Counted from the first letter of the stretch, positions 26,008 to 35,182 are shown. The stretch is 64,000 nt of DNA from Acidovorax sp. (GCA_030692685.1 JAUXZO010000013.1:36479-100478), one strand, 5' to 3'. Numbers and translations are program-made. The notes: generated by a model from the sequence alone, not told the origin.

Positions 26008-27824
26008 TACGGCCCGTCCAACGCGGTGTAGCCGCTGCGCGACTGCACCGTTTGCATCAACTGTTTTGCAGCGGCCTGCCCGCGCACCCCCTCGGCCAGG
26101 GTTGCGCGACCGCCGCCCTGCAGTTCTGCCACAAGGCGGTAATTGGGCACGCTGGATGAGCCGGAGCGTGTGCCGCCACCCTCTTTGAGCCGCAGGCCCA
26201 CCACCTCCTCTGCGCGGGCTTGATGGCGAGCCGTGACAAAGCCCAGCACGCGTCTTTCAGTCCACAACCCCTGGCGGTCGATGTGTACGCGCAGGCTGTT
26301 GGTCAGCTCGTACAGCCCACCCAGCACGATGGCGGCCCCCACACCGCAAAACACAATCGGGAACAGCATGGGCGCGCCCTTCATTCCCGCAAACCAACCC
26401 GCCCCGGCAAAAATGGCTCCGAACACCAGCACCATCAGCGAAGCGGCCCAGCGCCTCCCGGCTGCAAAGTAAAGCTCCACGCCGCCAGGCAGAGCCCGCA
26501 CGCTAGCCAGGTCGGAAAGCTCCTGGGACATCAGTGCATGCAAGCCCGGGTGCTGCGTTGCATCGGCGCTCAGGCGGCCGGATGTGGCGCCGGTGGCATA
26601 CACCGGCACCACAAAGCCACGGGCAAACGTCAATCCCGGCGTGGTGCTTTTCACCTCCACGCGCCAACCGTGGTGCTCTTGGGCCACGGGGTTCTGCGAT
26701 GCAGGCAGGTGCGCAGGCACATCAAACCGAAAGCTCAATGCCACCCCAGTGCCTTGGGGTTGCACCTGCGCCATGCCTTCCGCGCGCCACAATTCTTGCT
26801 CGTTGTCTTCGTCATTGCCGCGGCTACGGCCTTTTTCGTAGCGGGTGCACAGCAGCCGGATGACAAAACCCAGGCCCGGCGCGTAGGCCACCGGGAGCGC
26901 CAGGGTGGCGCCAAAGTGGCCACCAATCGCACCCGGGAACGGGTCCAGCACCAGGCGAGCGTCGCCAAAACGGCGGGCGTCCAGCGTGGCGCGCACCGCC
27001 CATACCAGCAAGCATGCGCCCAGTACGCCAAAGAATGCCATGGCGCCAAAGGACACAAAACTGCCCCGCGCCCATGCGCCGGGTAGCTTGAGCACCATCA
27101 GCGGTACCGCTACCGCATTCCATACCAGAGTCATGAACCAGGCGGTTTTCAGCGTTTCGCGTTGGTCCGATCGAATGCTGTTGTCGGCCCACGCGCGCTG
27201 CGTCAGCCAGGGTTCGGGGTCGTCGTTTTGTGCATCCGGGTTGCCTGTCCCATGGGACGTGCCGTCGCTTGATCCACGGAACACTCTGCGCACGATTTTT
27301 GCCAGGATCAGCAAGCCAAACCCGCCCGAAACCACCGCCAACCCCAGCGCCAGGGCGAGCAACCCCGGGCGCAGGCTGCGGTCGGCTATCGACTCTGCCG
27401 GGCTTTGCGGGTTGACCCACACCTGCACGGGTGTGCCCATGCGCTGGGCGGCCAGCAACCGCCCGCCCAGTTGTTGATGAAAGCTGCCGATGTTGTCGGG
27501 CCGATCACTGATGGAAGCCCGGGTGCCCGTGTAGCCCACACCACCCATCTGATACGTGTAACGCACGGACACGCTGTACGAGGTGCCGCCCTTGCTGGAC
27601 CGGTGGCTTTGCAGCGTGGCCGACTCCACCTGTGCGACCACCGGCTGCCAGCTTTGCATGCGCCCCCAGTCGTACAACGTGGGCACCACCATCAGCAGCA
27701 AGATGCCCAGGCCCGCTGCGGCGAAGGGCAAGGCAAACAGGGCCAGTATCCACACGCTGCCCGGTGCTTTGTCTCGGGAGTTGTCGCGGATTTTGGATGG
27801 TTTGGATGAGCGACCGCGCGTCAC
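26007..27824 (-). CDS. DUF3592 domain large membrane protein (paralogue A)
   Basis: A 605-residue protein. N-terminal helix (VWILALFALPFAAAGLGILL), a DUF3592 domain with YDWGRMQSWQPVVAQVESA and GTPVQVWVNPQSPAESIAD, then several more helices, a soluble central domain (EGMAQVQPQGTGVALSFRFD, VPAHLPASQNPV) and a C-terminal PH-like segment (LYELTNSLRVHIDRQGLWTE). The GTG at 27824 overlaps the stop of the upstream gene (GTGA). It is closely similar in architecture to the protein at 31536-33302. Role unknown, envelope-located. Confidence 0.78.
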   Translation of the reverse strand: MTRGRSSKPSKIRDNSRDKAPGSVWILALFALPFAAAGLGILLLMVVPTLYDWGRMQSWQPVVAQVESATLQSHRSSKGGTSYSVSVRYTYQMGGVGYTGTRASISDRPDNIGSFHQQLGGRLLAAQRMGTPVQVWVNPQSPAESIADRSLRPGLLALALGLAVVSGGFGLLILAKIVRRVFRGSSDGTSHGTGNPDAQNDDPEPWLTQRAWADNSIRSDQRETLKTAWFMTLVWNAVAVPLMVLKLPGAWARGSFVSFGAMAFFGVLGACLLVWAVRATLDARRFGDARLVLDPFPGAIGGHFGATLALPVAYAPGLGFVIRLLCTRYEKGRSRGNDEDNEQELWRAEGMAQVQPQGTGVALSFRFDVPAHLPASQNPVAQEHHGWRVEVKSTTPGLTFARGFVVPVYATGATSGRLSADATQHPGLHALMSQELSDLASVRALPGGVELYFAAGRRWAASLMVLVFGAIFAGAGWFAGMKGAPMLFPIVFCGVGAAIVLGGLYELTNSLRVHIDRQGLWTERRVLGFVTARHQARAEEVVGLRLKEGGGTRSGSSSVPNYRLVAELQGGGRATLAEGVRGQAAAKQLMQTVQSRSGYTALDGP

Positions 27825-28291
27825 CGCAGACGCTCGTAGGTGGCTTTGGAGGGCACGTCCGCATTCGAGAAATACGGGTCCGGGTCCAGGCTCAACCGCT
27901 GGCCTTGCTGCGTGATGGTGTAGGCGCTGCCGGTGTCGCGGCGGGGGCTGTTTGACACATACAGCCGCGCCTTGTCTGCGCGCCAAGTGCCGCGCATGAG
28001 CGCATCGCGCAGGGCCTTCTGTACGGCGCTTTCTGTCGGTGCGCCGTCAGAGGTCTTCAGATCGAGGTTGATCACCTGCGCATCGGCCTGAATCAACAGC
28101 ACCTGACCGCTCAAAAACTTGGGGGGCGGCGCGCCGTTGATGCTGGCGACCTTCCAGCGGCCGACCAGAGGGTGGGTACCCTGGGGGTCTGCGGCCTGGG
28201 CAACGAGGCCTGAACCAACAGCAGTGGCCACAATGGCCAGCAGTAAGGTCCGGCGCAAGGCGGCCTTGTGGAATCCAACGGTTTGCGGCAT
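27821..28291 (-). CDS. Exported protein of unknown function preceding the DUF3592 genes
   Basis: A 156-residue protein with a signal peptide (ALRRTLLLAIVATAVGSGLV, cleavage near AQA-ADPQG). The mature domain starts HPLVGRWKVASINGAPPPKF, which resembles lipocalin-like or META-type small beta domains, and ends with a charged segment. Start ATG 28291 is supported by GGAGGAGA. It is the first gene of a three-gene operon with two DUF3592 proteins, all overlapping. Confidence 0.68.
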   Translation of the reverse strand: MPQTVGFHKAALRRTLLLAIVATAVGSGLVAQAADPQGTHPLVGRWKVASINGAPPPKFLSGQVLLIQADAQVINLDLKTSDGAPTESAVQKALRDALMRGTWRADKARLYVSNSPRRDTGSAYTITQQGQRLSLDPDPYFSNADVPSKATYERLR

Positions 28292-28426
28292 CAAATCTCC
28301 TCCCAAACTTTTTGCTGTTTTGCTTTTTCGTGTCTTGGCCTGCCGCCCACTGGCGGCAAGCCGCGTGCAGTGTAAAAGACAGTCGGCTCAACGATTCCAG
28401 ACGGTCAAAGGCGGTATTTATTCTGT

Positions 28427-28480
28427 TTTGGCCTCTAGCGCTTATCCATCAAGCGCTACCAGCTATCAAAAGTAGAGTGA
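28427..28480 (+). repeat. Interspersed AGCGCTT palindromic repeat, copy 6
   Basis: It reads TTGGCCTCTAGCGCTTATCC, ATCAAGCGCTACCAGCTATC, then AAAAGTAG. It lies in the divergent spacer between the DUF3592 operon and ada, about 40 bp upstream of the Ada box. Confidence 0.9.
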
Positions 28481-28516
28481 CACCAACATTTCGCAGCACG
28501 CAGTGGCTTGGCGCAG

Positions 28517-28529
28517 AATTCAAAAGCAA
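28517..28529 (+). promoter_or_regulatory. Ada box upstream of ada
   Basis: AATTCAAAAGCAA fits the E. coli Ada operator pattern AAT-N6-GCAA exactly. It lies 74 bp upstream of the ada start, so methylated Ada would autoactivate the ada-dioxygenase transcript. Confidence 0.6.
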
Positions 28530-28602
28530 GCTTCGGAGTGCGCACGCTGTACCCCGTCTCTAAAGTGCACGGCATCGCAACCCACCTTGTGAGCCATGCA
28601 CC

Positions 28603-29835
28603 ATGAACCCGAACGTCCTTCCCGCCCACTGCAGCGCCAACGCACAGGCCCCGCACGTCACACACCGCATCGACATGACCGACCGTGCCACCCCCGCCAC
28701 CCCCGCCACCAAAACCGCACAGGCCGCCGCCACCCAGGCCGACCCGCGCTGGGCGATGGTGGCAGCGCGCAGTGCGGCGGCGGACGGCAGCTTTTGGTAT
28801 TCGGTGCAGACCACGGGCGTGTACTGCCGCCCCAGTTGCGCGGCGCGTGCACCCCGGCCGGAGAACGTGCGGTTTCATGCCAGTTGTGCAGATGCGGAAG
28901 CCGCCGGGTTTAGGCCCTGCCAGCGTTGCAAACCCCGGCAGCCCACCGCGCTGTCGCACCACGCTGGGCTGGTCACCGAGGCCTGCCGCAGCATCGAAAG
29001 TACGAATAACGACAAAGCACCCTCCCTCGAAACATTGGCCGCGCGGGCGGGCCTGAGCGCGTCGCACTTTCACCGCATCTTCAAGCAGGCCACCGGGCTA
29101 ACGCCCAAGGCCTATGCCGCCGCCCACCGCGCGCAGCGCCTGCGCGATGCACTGGACGAATCGCCCACGGCCTCGGTGACGGACGCCATCTACCGCGCGG
29201 GCTACCAGTCCAGCAGCCGCTTTTACGAACAATCGGCCCAGGTGCTGGGCATGACACCCAGCCGCTACCGTGCGGGCGGCACCGCGCTGGATATCCGTTT
29301 TGCCATCGGCCATTGCGCGCTGGGCGCTATTGCGGTGGCGCAAAGCGACCGGGGAATCTGCGCCATCTTGCTGGGCGACGATGCCGACACGTTGGTGCGC
29401 GACCTGCAAGACCGGTTTGCAAATGCCAATCTGATCGGCGGTGATGCCGCGTTTGAAACCCTGGTGGCGCAGGTGGTGGCGTTTGTCGAAGCACCCGGCC
29501 TGGGGTTGAACCTGCCGCTGGACGTGCGCGGCACGGCGTTTCAACAACGCGTGTGGCAGGCGCTGCAGGCCATACCGGCCGGGCAGACGGCCAGCTATGC
29601 CGAAATCGCTGCTCGCATTGGCGCACCCACCGCCGTGCGCGCCGTGGCACAGGCCTGTGCGGCCAATGCGCTGGCAGTGGCCATTCCGTGCCACCGGGTG
29701 GTGAAAAGTGATGGTGCCTTGTCGGGATACCGCTGGGGCGTGGAGCGCAAGCGCGCACTGCTGGACATTGAATCGTTGTCTCCGGCGCCGTCGGACCAGG
29801 CAAGCGCATCCGCCACCGTGGAGGACGCGGCATGA
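28603..29835 (+). CDS. ada: Bifunctional Ada: methylphosphotriester/O6-methylguanine-DNA methyltransferase and activator
   Basis: A 410-residue protein with full Ada architecture. After a 46-residue Ala/Thr-rich leader comes the N-Ada domain with its zinc cysteines, including the acceptor in TTGVYCRPSCAAR and the pair in FRPCQRCKPRQP. Next is an AraC-type HTH (SLETLAARAGLSASHFHRIF) and the C-terminal methyltransferase with the acceptor Cys in VAIPCHRVV. It repairs methyl phosphotriesters and O6-methylguanine and, once methylated, activates the adaptive response. The start may instead be ATG 28675. Its stop overlaps the next gene (ATGA). Confidence 0.95.
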   Translation: MNPNVLPAHCSANAQAPHVTHRIDMTDRATPATPATKTAQAAATQADPRWAMVAARSAAADGSFWYSVQTTGVYCRPSCAARAPRPENVRFHASCADAEAAGFRPCQRCKPRQPTALSHHAGLVTEACRSIESTNNDKAPSLETLAARAGLSASHFHRIFKQATGLTPKAYAAAHRAQRLRDALDESPTASVTDAIYRAGYQSSSRFYEQSAQVLGMTPSRYRAGGTALDIRFAIGHCALGAIAVAQSDRGICAILLGDDADTLVRDLQDRFANANLIGGDAAFETLVAQVVAFVEAPGLGLNLPLDVRGTAFQQRVWQALQAIPAGQTASYAEIAARIGAPTAVRAVAQACAANALAVAIPCHRVVKSDGALSGYRWGVERKRALLDIESLSPAPSDQASASATVEDAA

Positions 29836-30584
29836 GCGCCCTCACCAGCCCCATCCTGTCCACCACGCAGTCTGACTGGGCGCAACGCGCAGCCGCCATC
29901 GACTGGACCGCAGCCACCGAGTCGCTGCACCTGCAAGGCAACGCCGTGTTGCCCCAACTGCTGAGCGCTACCGAATGCGCCGCACTGGCCGCGCTGTACA
30001 GCGACGGGGGCGACACCACCTTCCGCAGCCGCGTGGTGATGCAGCGCCACGGTTTTGGCCAGGGTGAATACCGGTATTTCAGCTACCCACTGCCCGATTT
30101 GGTGGCCGGGTTGCGCACGGCGATGTACCCACACCTGGCGCCCATCGCCAACCAGTGGAATGACGCCATGGGCATCGCCGTGCGCTACCCCGCGCAGCAT
30201 GCCGACTTCATCGCCCGCTGCCACGCCGCAGGCCAGGTGCGCCCCACCCCGCTGCTGCTGCAGTACCAGGCGGGCGACTACAACTGCCTGCACCAGGACT
30301 TGTATGGGGAGCACGTGTTTCCGCTGCAGGTCGCCATCCTGCTGTCAGACCCCGGGCGCGACTTCACCGGTGGCGAATTCGTGCTGACCGAGCAGCGGCC
30401 CCGCATGCAGTCGCGCTCTGAGGTGGTGGCGCTGGCGCACGGCGACGCCGTGGTGTTTGCCGTGCACCACCGACCCGTGCAAGGCACACGCGGGCCGTAC
30501 CGCGTGCAGATGCGCCATGGCGTAAGCCGCTTGCGCAGCGGGCTGCGGCACACGGCGGGCATCATCTTTCACGATGCTGAGTAG
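29832..30584 (+). CDS. 2OG-Fe(II) dioxygenase family protein in the ada operon
   Basis: A 250-residue protein. The iron facial triad is visible: HxD in NCLHQDLYGEHVFPLQ and a distal His in VFAVHHRPVQGTRGP, with a 2OG-binding Arg likely in RVQMRHGVSRL. It is overlapped by ada (ATGA) and followed by alkB, so it probably belongs to the alkylation response; DUF2086-type proteins recur beside ada. A nucleic acid or protein substrate is possible; not known. Confidence 0.82.
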   Translation: MSALTSPILSTTQSDWAQRAAAIDWTAATESLHLQGNAVLPQLLSATECAALAALYSDGGDTTFRSRVVMQRHGFGQGEYRYFSYPLPDLVAGLRTAMYPHLAPIANQWNDAMGIAVRYPAQHADFIARCHAAGQVRPTPLLLQYQAGDYNCLHQDLYGEHVFPLQVAILLSDPGRDFTGGEFVLTEQRPRMQSRSEVVALAHGDAVVFAVHHRPVQGTRGPYRVQMRHGVSRLRSGLRHTAGIIFHDAE

Positions 30585-30623
30585 GTGGACCCCTTGATAC
30601 GGATCCGCTGTCGATTCATCAGA

Positions 30624-30685
30624 ACCGTTCGGGCTGAGCTGGTCGAAGCCTTGCGCGGCGTTTCGACAGGCTCAACGTGAACGGA
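30624..30685 (+). repeat. TTCGACAGGCTCA inverted repeat between the dioxygenase and alkB genes
   Basis: The arms CCGTTCGGGCTGAGCTGGTC (5' side) and TTTCGACAGGCTCA plus TGAACGG (3' side) form an imperfect long hairpin, a pattern seen between genes in many proteobacteria. It lies 40 bp after the dioxygenase stop and may separate that transcript from alkB. The rest of the 272-bp spacer (30686-30856) holds nothing I can name. Confidence 0.7.
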
Positions 30686-30856
30686 TATGTATTTTCCGGC
30701 GCATACCGGTATGAGCCGCCTTCGGCGCCTTCACCCCTTCCTCGCCGCGCGGGAGGGGGCGCACCCATTGGTGTGGCCCCGCCAGCTTCACCGCTGCACT
30801 CGCCTGGATTCCGCCCGCAGCCTCAACAGGGGGCGACCCCATGAGATCGATACGCC

Positions 30857-31510
30857 ATGACCCTGGGTCTTTTTGACGATTTGCCTCCCTCACCCCTGCC
30901 GCCCGAGGTGCTGGAGCCCGGCGCGATGGTGCTGCGCGGCTTTGCGCTGGCGCAGGCGGCCGACTTGCTGCAAGCGGTGCAACAGGTGGCGGCGCAGGCG
31001 CCCTTCAGGCACCTCGTCACCCCTGGCGGCCTGCGCATGTCGGTAGCCATGACCAACTGCGGAAAACTCGGCTGGGTGAGTGACCGCAGCGGCTACCGGT
31101 ACGACCGCATGGACCCGGACGACGGCCAGCTCTGGCCGCCGATGCCAGCGCTTTTCAAGAGATTGGCGCTGGAGGCGGCGCAGGCAGCCGGCTTTGAAGG
31201 GTTTGCCCCTGATGCCTGCCTCATCAACCGCTACGCCCCCGGCACGCGGCTGTCGCTGCACCAGGACCGCGACGAGGGCAACTACGCGCACCCCATCGTG
31301 TCGGTGTCGCTAGGCATCCCGGCCGTGTTTTTATGGGGCGGCGCCCAGCGGGCCGACAAGGCGCGGCGCATCGCGCTGGTGCATGGCGACGTGGTGGTGT
31401 GGGGCGGCCCGGCGCGGCTGCGGTTTCATGGGGTGTTGCCGCTGCGCGAGGCCAGCCACCCGCTGACGGGCGCGCACCGCATCAATCTCACGTTTCGCAA
31501 GGCGAGTTGA
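30857..31510 (+). CDS. alkB: AlkB, alpha-ketoglutarate-dependent DNA repair dioxygenase
   Basis: A 217-residue AlkB. The iron ligands are in SLHQDRDEGNYAHPIVSVSL (HxD) and a later His in RFHGVLPL; the 2OG-binding arginines are in HRINLTFRKAS. The substrate-site signature MSVAMTNCGKLGWVSDRSGY, YRYDRMDP is typical. It removes 1-methyladenine and 3-methylcytosine. It lies in the same direction as ada and its partner dioxygenase, about 270 bp downstream, forming an alkylation-repair cluster. Confidence 0.95.
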   Translation: MTLGLFDDLPPSPLPPEVLEPGAMVLRGFALAQAADLLQAVQQVAAQAPFRHLVTPGGLRMSVAMTNCGKLGWVSDRSGYRYDRMDPDDGQLWPPMPALFKRLALEAAQAAGFEGFAPDACLINRYAPGTRLSLHQDRDEGNYAHPIVSVSLGIPAVFLWGGAQRADKARRIALVHGDVVVWGGPARLRFHGVLPLREASHPLTGAHRINLTFRKAS

Positions 31511-31535
31511 TTCGGCGCAGTGCGTGTTGGGGGCG

Positions 31536-33302
31536 TCAGCGCTTGTACCCTGTGGATGAAGCCATCGACTCCAGCAGCTTTTCAGCCGCCTCACGCCCGC
31601 GCAGGCTGTCTGCAATCGTGATGGACTTGCCGTTTTTCAACACCACCTGGACCCGGAAGAACGTCACATGGCGGGTGCCTGTCTGCGACGAATAGCTCTC
31701 CTTGAGCGCAAGCCGCGCAATGTCGCGCGCGGGCACGCGGTGCCAAGCCAGCATCAGGCCCAGCAGACGGCGCTGGGTATGCAGGCCATCGCGGTCCAGC
31801 TGCACGCGCAGGCTGTTGCACAGCGCGTAAAAGCCCCACACCAGCATTGCCCCGCCCACGCCGCCAAACACCAGCGGAAACAACACAGGCGCTCCCAGGC
31901 GCCCGGCCATCAAGCCAAAGCCCAAAAAGGCGCCGCCCATGCCCAGCCAGCTCAGCTTCTGGCGCCACAGGCGGCCATAAGGTTGATACAACCGCACCCC
32001 ACCCGGGATGGGTTCCAGGTCACTGACCTCGTCCACCAGCGCATCGCGCATCTGGTGCAGCCGGGGGTGCTGCGCTGCATCTGCGGCAATGCGTTCCGAG
32101 GTCTCTTTGGTGGCATACACCGGCACATCAAAGGTACGGGCGAATGGCAGGGCGGGGTCGGCGCTGTCCATCTGCACCCGCCAGGCGTGGTACTCCGTGT
32201 CTACCTCTTGCGACTGCGGGAGGCCGCTGGGCACGCTGAACCGAAAACTCAGCACCAATCCGTCGGCATGCGGCGCCACCTGCGCGACGCCCTCGGTCTG
32301 CCACACCACACTCTCGCGCGACTCGGAGCCGCTTTTGCCCGCTGAACGGGTTTGGTAGTGCAACACGCAGCTGAGCGTCACATCAAAGTGCAGCCCTGTC
32401 TGGTAGGGCATCTTCAGCGGCATCGTGGCGCCAAAGTGCCCGCCAATGGAGCCCGGAAAAGGGTCCAGCTGCAGCAGCACTTCGCCATACTTTCTTGCAT
32501 CCAGCGTGGCGCGCACGGCCCACACCAGCAGGCCCAGGCCGACCAGCGCAAACACCGCCATTGCGCCAAGCGCCAGGTAGTTTTCGGTGCGCAGCATCTT
32601 GGGCCCGCCCCCAATGGCCCCGGGCAGCGCCAGCAGGTTCCACACCGTGGCAAAACCCCAAGCCACCCACACCTCCAGCCGCTTGTGCGACCGGATCTGG
32701 TTGTGCGCCCATTCCGGCCGCGCCAGCCAGGGCCTTGTTTCGGCTTCGGGGTGTTGCACTCTGGCCTTTTTGCGCACATGCCACACATACGCCAGCATGC
32801 CCACGCCAAAGCCACCAAACACCAGCACAAACACCATCCAGAAAGCCAGCAGCCCCCAGCGCAGGCTGCGGTCGATCACCGAGTCCGACACGTCCGAGGG
32901 GTTGACCCACGCCCGCACCGTCTGGCCGCTGCGCTGCGCACGCTCCAGCCGTGTGCCCAGTTGGTAATTGAAATCGCCGATGTTGTCCGAGCGTTCGTTG
33001 ATGGCCACCCGTCTTCCGTGCACCTCCTGTCCCGCCAACTGAAAGCGGTAGCTGGCCGTGACGCTGTAGGTGTTGGAGTTTTTGCTGCGGCTGGTATGCA
33101 GCTGAGCCGACAACAGCGTGGCGTCTACCGGCTGCCACGACTGCATGCGCGCCCAGTCGTACAGGGTAGGCAGCACGGCCAGCAACAAGGTGCCGATGCC
33201 CACACCTGCAAACGGCAGCGCAAACAGCGCCAGGACCCAAGTGCCTGCGGAGCGTTTGCGTTTTTTCGGTAAGTCGATCTTGGCGTCGCCGGATGTGGTC
33301 AT
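31536..33302 (-). CDS. DUF3592 domain large membrane protein (paralogue B)
   Basis: A 588-residue protein with the same plan as the protein at 26007-27824. It has a basic start, helix TWVLALFALPFAGVGIGTLL, DUF3592 block YDWARMQSWQPVDATLLSAQ, central LDPFPGSIGGHFGAT (the paralogue reads LDPFPGAIGGHFGAT), and a C-terminal LCNSLRVQLDRDGLHTQRRL. The two copies flank the ada-alkB genes in the same orientation, an old duplication with repair genes between. Function unknown. Confidence 0.78.
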   Translation of the reverse strand: MTTSGDAKIDLPKKRKRSAGTWVLALFALPFAGVGIGTLLLAVLPTLYDWARMQSWQPVDATLLSAQLHTSRSKNSNTYSVTASYRFQLAGQEVHGRRVAINERSDNIGDFNYQLGTRLERAQRSGQTVRAWVNPSDVSDSVIDRSLRWGLLAFWMVFVLVFGGFGVGMLAYVWHVRKKARVQHPEAETRPWLARPEWAHNQIRSHKRLEVWVAWGFATVWNLLALPGAIGGGPKMLRTENYLALGAMAVFALVGLGLLVWAVRATLDARKYGEVLLQLDPFPGSIGGHFGATMPLKMPYQTGLHFDVTLSCVLHYQTRSAGKSGSESRESVVWQTEGVAQVAPHADGLVLSFRFSVPSGLPQSQEVDTEYHAWRVQMDSADPALPFARTFDVPVYATKETSERIAADAAQHPRLHQMRDALVDEVSDLEPIPGGVRLYQPYGRLWRQKLSWLGMGGAFLGFGLMAGRLGAPVLFPLVFGGVGGAMLVWGFYALCNSLRVQLDRDGLHTQRRLLGLMLAWHRVPARDIARLALKESYSSQTGTRHVTFFRVQVVLKNGKSITIADSLRGREAAEKLLESMASSTGYKR

Positions 33303-33463
33303 GTGTATGCCGTCGCATGGGGCATGCCCCGTGTCGACGCCCTCCCTCTACGTGTGTGTTTTTGATCTGCAGGGCCGGATTTTGATGCTTGCGCTCGTCC
33401 CGGGCAACATGCGCGCGCGCCCTGGCCGTCGCACATCCGACACCTTCAAAATTTCAGATTATT

Positions 33464-33517
33464 TTTGCCTCTAGCGCTTTACCATCAAGCGCTAATAGCT
33501 ATCAAAATAGTAGTTAC
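33464..33517 (+). repeat. Interspersed AGCGCTT palindromic repeat, copy 7
   Basis: It reads TTGCCTCTAGCGCTTTACC, ATCAAGCGCTAATAGCTATC, then AAAATAGTAGTTA. It lies in the divergent spacer between paralogue B and the EVE-domain gene. Confidence 0.9.
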
Positions 33518-33597
33518 AAACTGAGCACAGGGGCGCCCTTTGCGCAGGCGTGAATGCCACGCACGCCATGCCACCCCATCTTTGCCAGAATGTCTCC

Positions 33598-34089
33598 ATG
33601 CCCACACCAACCCACCCCACACCCCGCTACTGGCTCATGAAGTCCGAGCCCGACGAATGCTCCATCGACGATGCCCTGGCCGCCGCAAACGCCACAGTCC
33701 CCTGGACAGGCGTGCGCAACTACCAGGCGCGCAATTTCATGCGCGACGACATGCAGGTGGGTGATGGCGTGTTGTTCTATCACTCAAGCTGCCCGGCGCC
33801 CGGCATTGCAGGCATTGCCCGCGTGGCCAGCAGCACCCGGCCCGACGCCACGCAGTTTGACCCCGCATCGCCCTACCACGACCCCAAGTCCCCGACGGAT
33901 ACGACGCCCCGCTGGCTGCTGCTGGACGTGCAGGCCGTGCGCAAGACCCGGCTGATGCCACTGGCGGAGTTGCGGGAGCGGCCCGAGCTGGCCGAGATGC
34001 GCGTGCTGCAAAAAGGCAGCCGCCTTTCCATCACGCCGGTGGACGCCGCGCATTGGGATCGCATCGTGGCCCTGCTGGAAGCGGGTTGA
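33598..34089 (+). CDS. EVE domain protein
   Basis: A 163-residue single-domain EVE (PUA-like) protein. It has the opening motif YWLMKSEPDE and then GVRNYQARNFMRD, MQVGDGVLFYHSS and GIAGIARVAS, all standard for the family. Structural relatives bind modified bases in DNA or RNA, and EVE domains are linked to recognition of 5-modified cytosine in some systems. Here it stands alone; no restriction genes adjoin it. The ATG at 33598 removes an implausible N-terminal extension. Confidence 0.9.
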   Translation: MPTPTHPTPRYWLMKSEPDECSIDDALAAANATVPWTGVRNYQARNFMRDDMQVGDGVLFYHSSCPAPGIAGIARVASSTRPDATQFDPASPYHDPKSPTDTTPRWLLLDVQAVRKTRLMPLAELRERPELAEMRVLQKGSRLSITPVDAAHWDRIVALLEAG

Positions 34090-34105
34090 GGTACCGCCCC
34101 GAACT

Positions 34106-34142
34106 GCCCTGCCCTGCTCTGCACTGCCCTGCCCTGCCCTGC
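34106..34142. repeat. CTGCC pentanucleotide array
   Basis: A 37-bp run of CTGCC/CTGCT-like units lies just after the EVE gene. A related CTGCC run occurs at about 40106-40133. Confidence 0.7.
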
Positions 34143-34261
34143 AATTTGCGGCCGAACGCGCGGCGTACACCTACCGCAGCCTGCGCACCACGCACCTATG
34201 ATGACCCGCTGACCACCACGCCCCAGGCGCTGTCCCGCGCCTTCTCGTGACTTCCCTCCCT

Positions 34262-35053
34262 ATGCGCAACATCCTCGACTTCAGTTCCTGGCCCGCCTTG
34301 CTCTCCACGGTGATGGGGCTTTTGGTTGCAACACTTGTCATGGTGGGCGTGCGGCTGGTGTTCATGCAAACCATGCAGCGCCGCCGGGAGCGCGAGAACC
34401 GGCAAATCAACGAGCGTCTGAAAACGCTGATCGCGGCCTACAAAACACTGGGGGGGTCATTCACCGGGCAATTGCAGGTCAGCCCACTGCACATGCGCGA
34501 CTTGCGCGTTGCGGCACAGCGCACGTTGCCGGGGCTGGACGCAGCACCGGTCAACGCTACCAACTCCATCGACTCCATCGACCCCGGCGATGCCATGGAT
34601 GCGGACCCGGACACCCCCTCCCCCACCTCCAACAGCTCTGACCGCCAGCGCCGCATCCGCGACGCCGTGGAGGCCGCGCTGTCGGACGTGATCTTGCTGG
34701 GCACCGAAGAACAGGTGCAACTGGCCGCCACCGCCGCCAACGAAATGGTGGCTGGGCGCAGCGTAGAGGTGGCGCAGCTGGTGGTGTCCCTGCGCCAGTT
34801 CATCCGCGCGGCGTTGGACCTCGCGCCCATTGCCACCAGCGTGGTGATTCCCAACCAAGGCCCCTTGCGACCCGGCGGCGCGGCAGGCAAGCGGGACAAT
34901 ACCGCTGCGGGCTCCGCCGGTGGTAGGGCTGCTGGTGGAGGCGCAGGGGGCGGAGGTGTTGGCGGCATGGGCGCCATGGCGGTGGGTGCCGGAGCAGGCG
35001 TCCGTGCCGACCATGTGGGCGGCGGCGAACCACTCGGCACCAGCACACCATGA
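34262..35053 (+). CDS. Membrane-anchored protein of unknown function with Gly-rich tail
   Basis: A 263-residue protein: one N-terminal helix (LLSTVMGLLVATLVMVGVRL), a basic cytoplasmic stretch (MQRRRERENRQINERLKTLI), a helical domain (residues about 125-195, RIRDAVEAALSDVILLGTEE), and a Gly/Ala-rich C-terminus (GGAGGGGVGGMGAMAVGAG). I do not recognise the family. An ATG at 34262 is preferred over a GTG 15 bp upstream. Confidence 0.65.
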   Translation: MRNILDFSSWPALLSTVMGLLVATLVMVGVRLVFMQTMQRRRERENRQINERLKTLIAAYKTLGGSFTGQLQVSPLHMRDLRVAAQRTLPGLDAAPVNATNSIDSIDPGDAMDADPDTPSPTSNSSDRQRRIRDAVEAALSDVILLGTEEQVQLAATAANEMVAGRSVEVAQLVVSLRQFIRAALDLAPIATSVVIPNQGPLRPGGAAGKRDNTAAGSAGGRAAGGGAGGGGVGGMGAMAVGAGAGVRADHVGGGEPLGTSTP

Positions 35054-35126
35054 TGCGATGGCGTAGCAAAGTAATGCGCCCGCTTTGGTGCGATCTCTCA
35101 ACAATCGGGCCCATTTTTGTAGTGTT

Positions 35127-35182
35127 TTGGCACCTCGCTCTTACTGGTAAAGCGCTAGCAGCTATCTATTTTATAGCAATTA
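35127..35182 (+). repeat. Interspersed AGCGCTT palindromic repeat, copy 8
   Basis: It reads TTGGCACCTCGCTCTTACTG, GTAAAGCGCTAGCAGCTATC, then TATTTTATAGCAA. One palindrome arm is mutated (CTCGCTCTTA). It lies between two genes transcribed in the same direction. Confidence 0.85.

Noticed and set aside
30585..30856. A protein-coding gene in the spacer before alkB
   Set aside because: Frames are short and the main feature is an intergenic inverted repeat.
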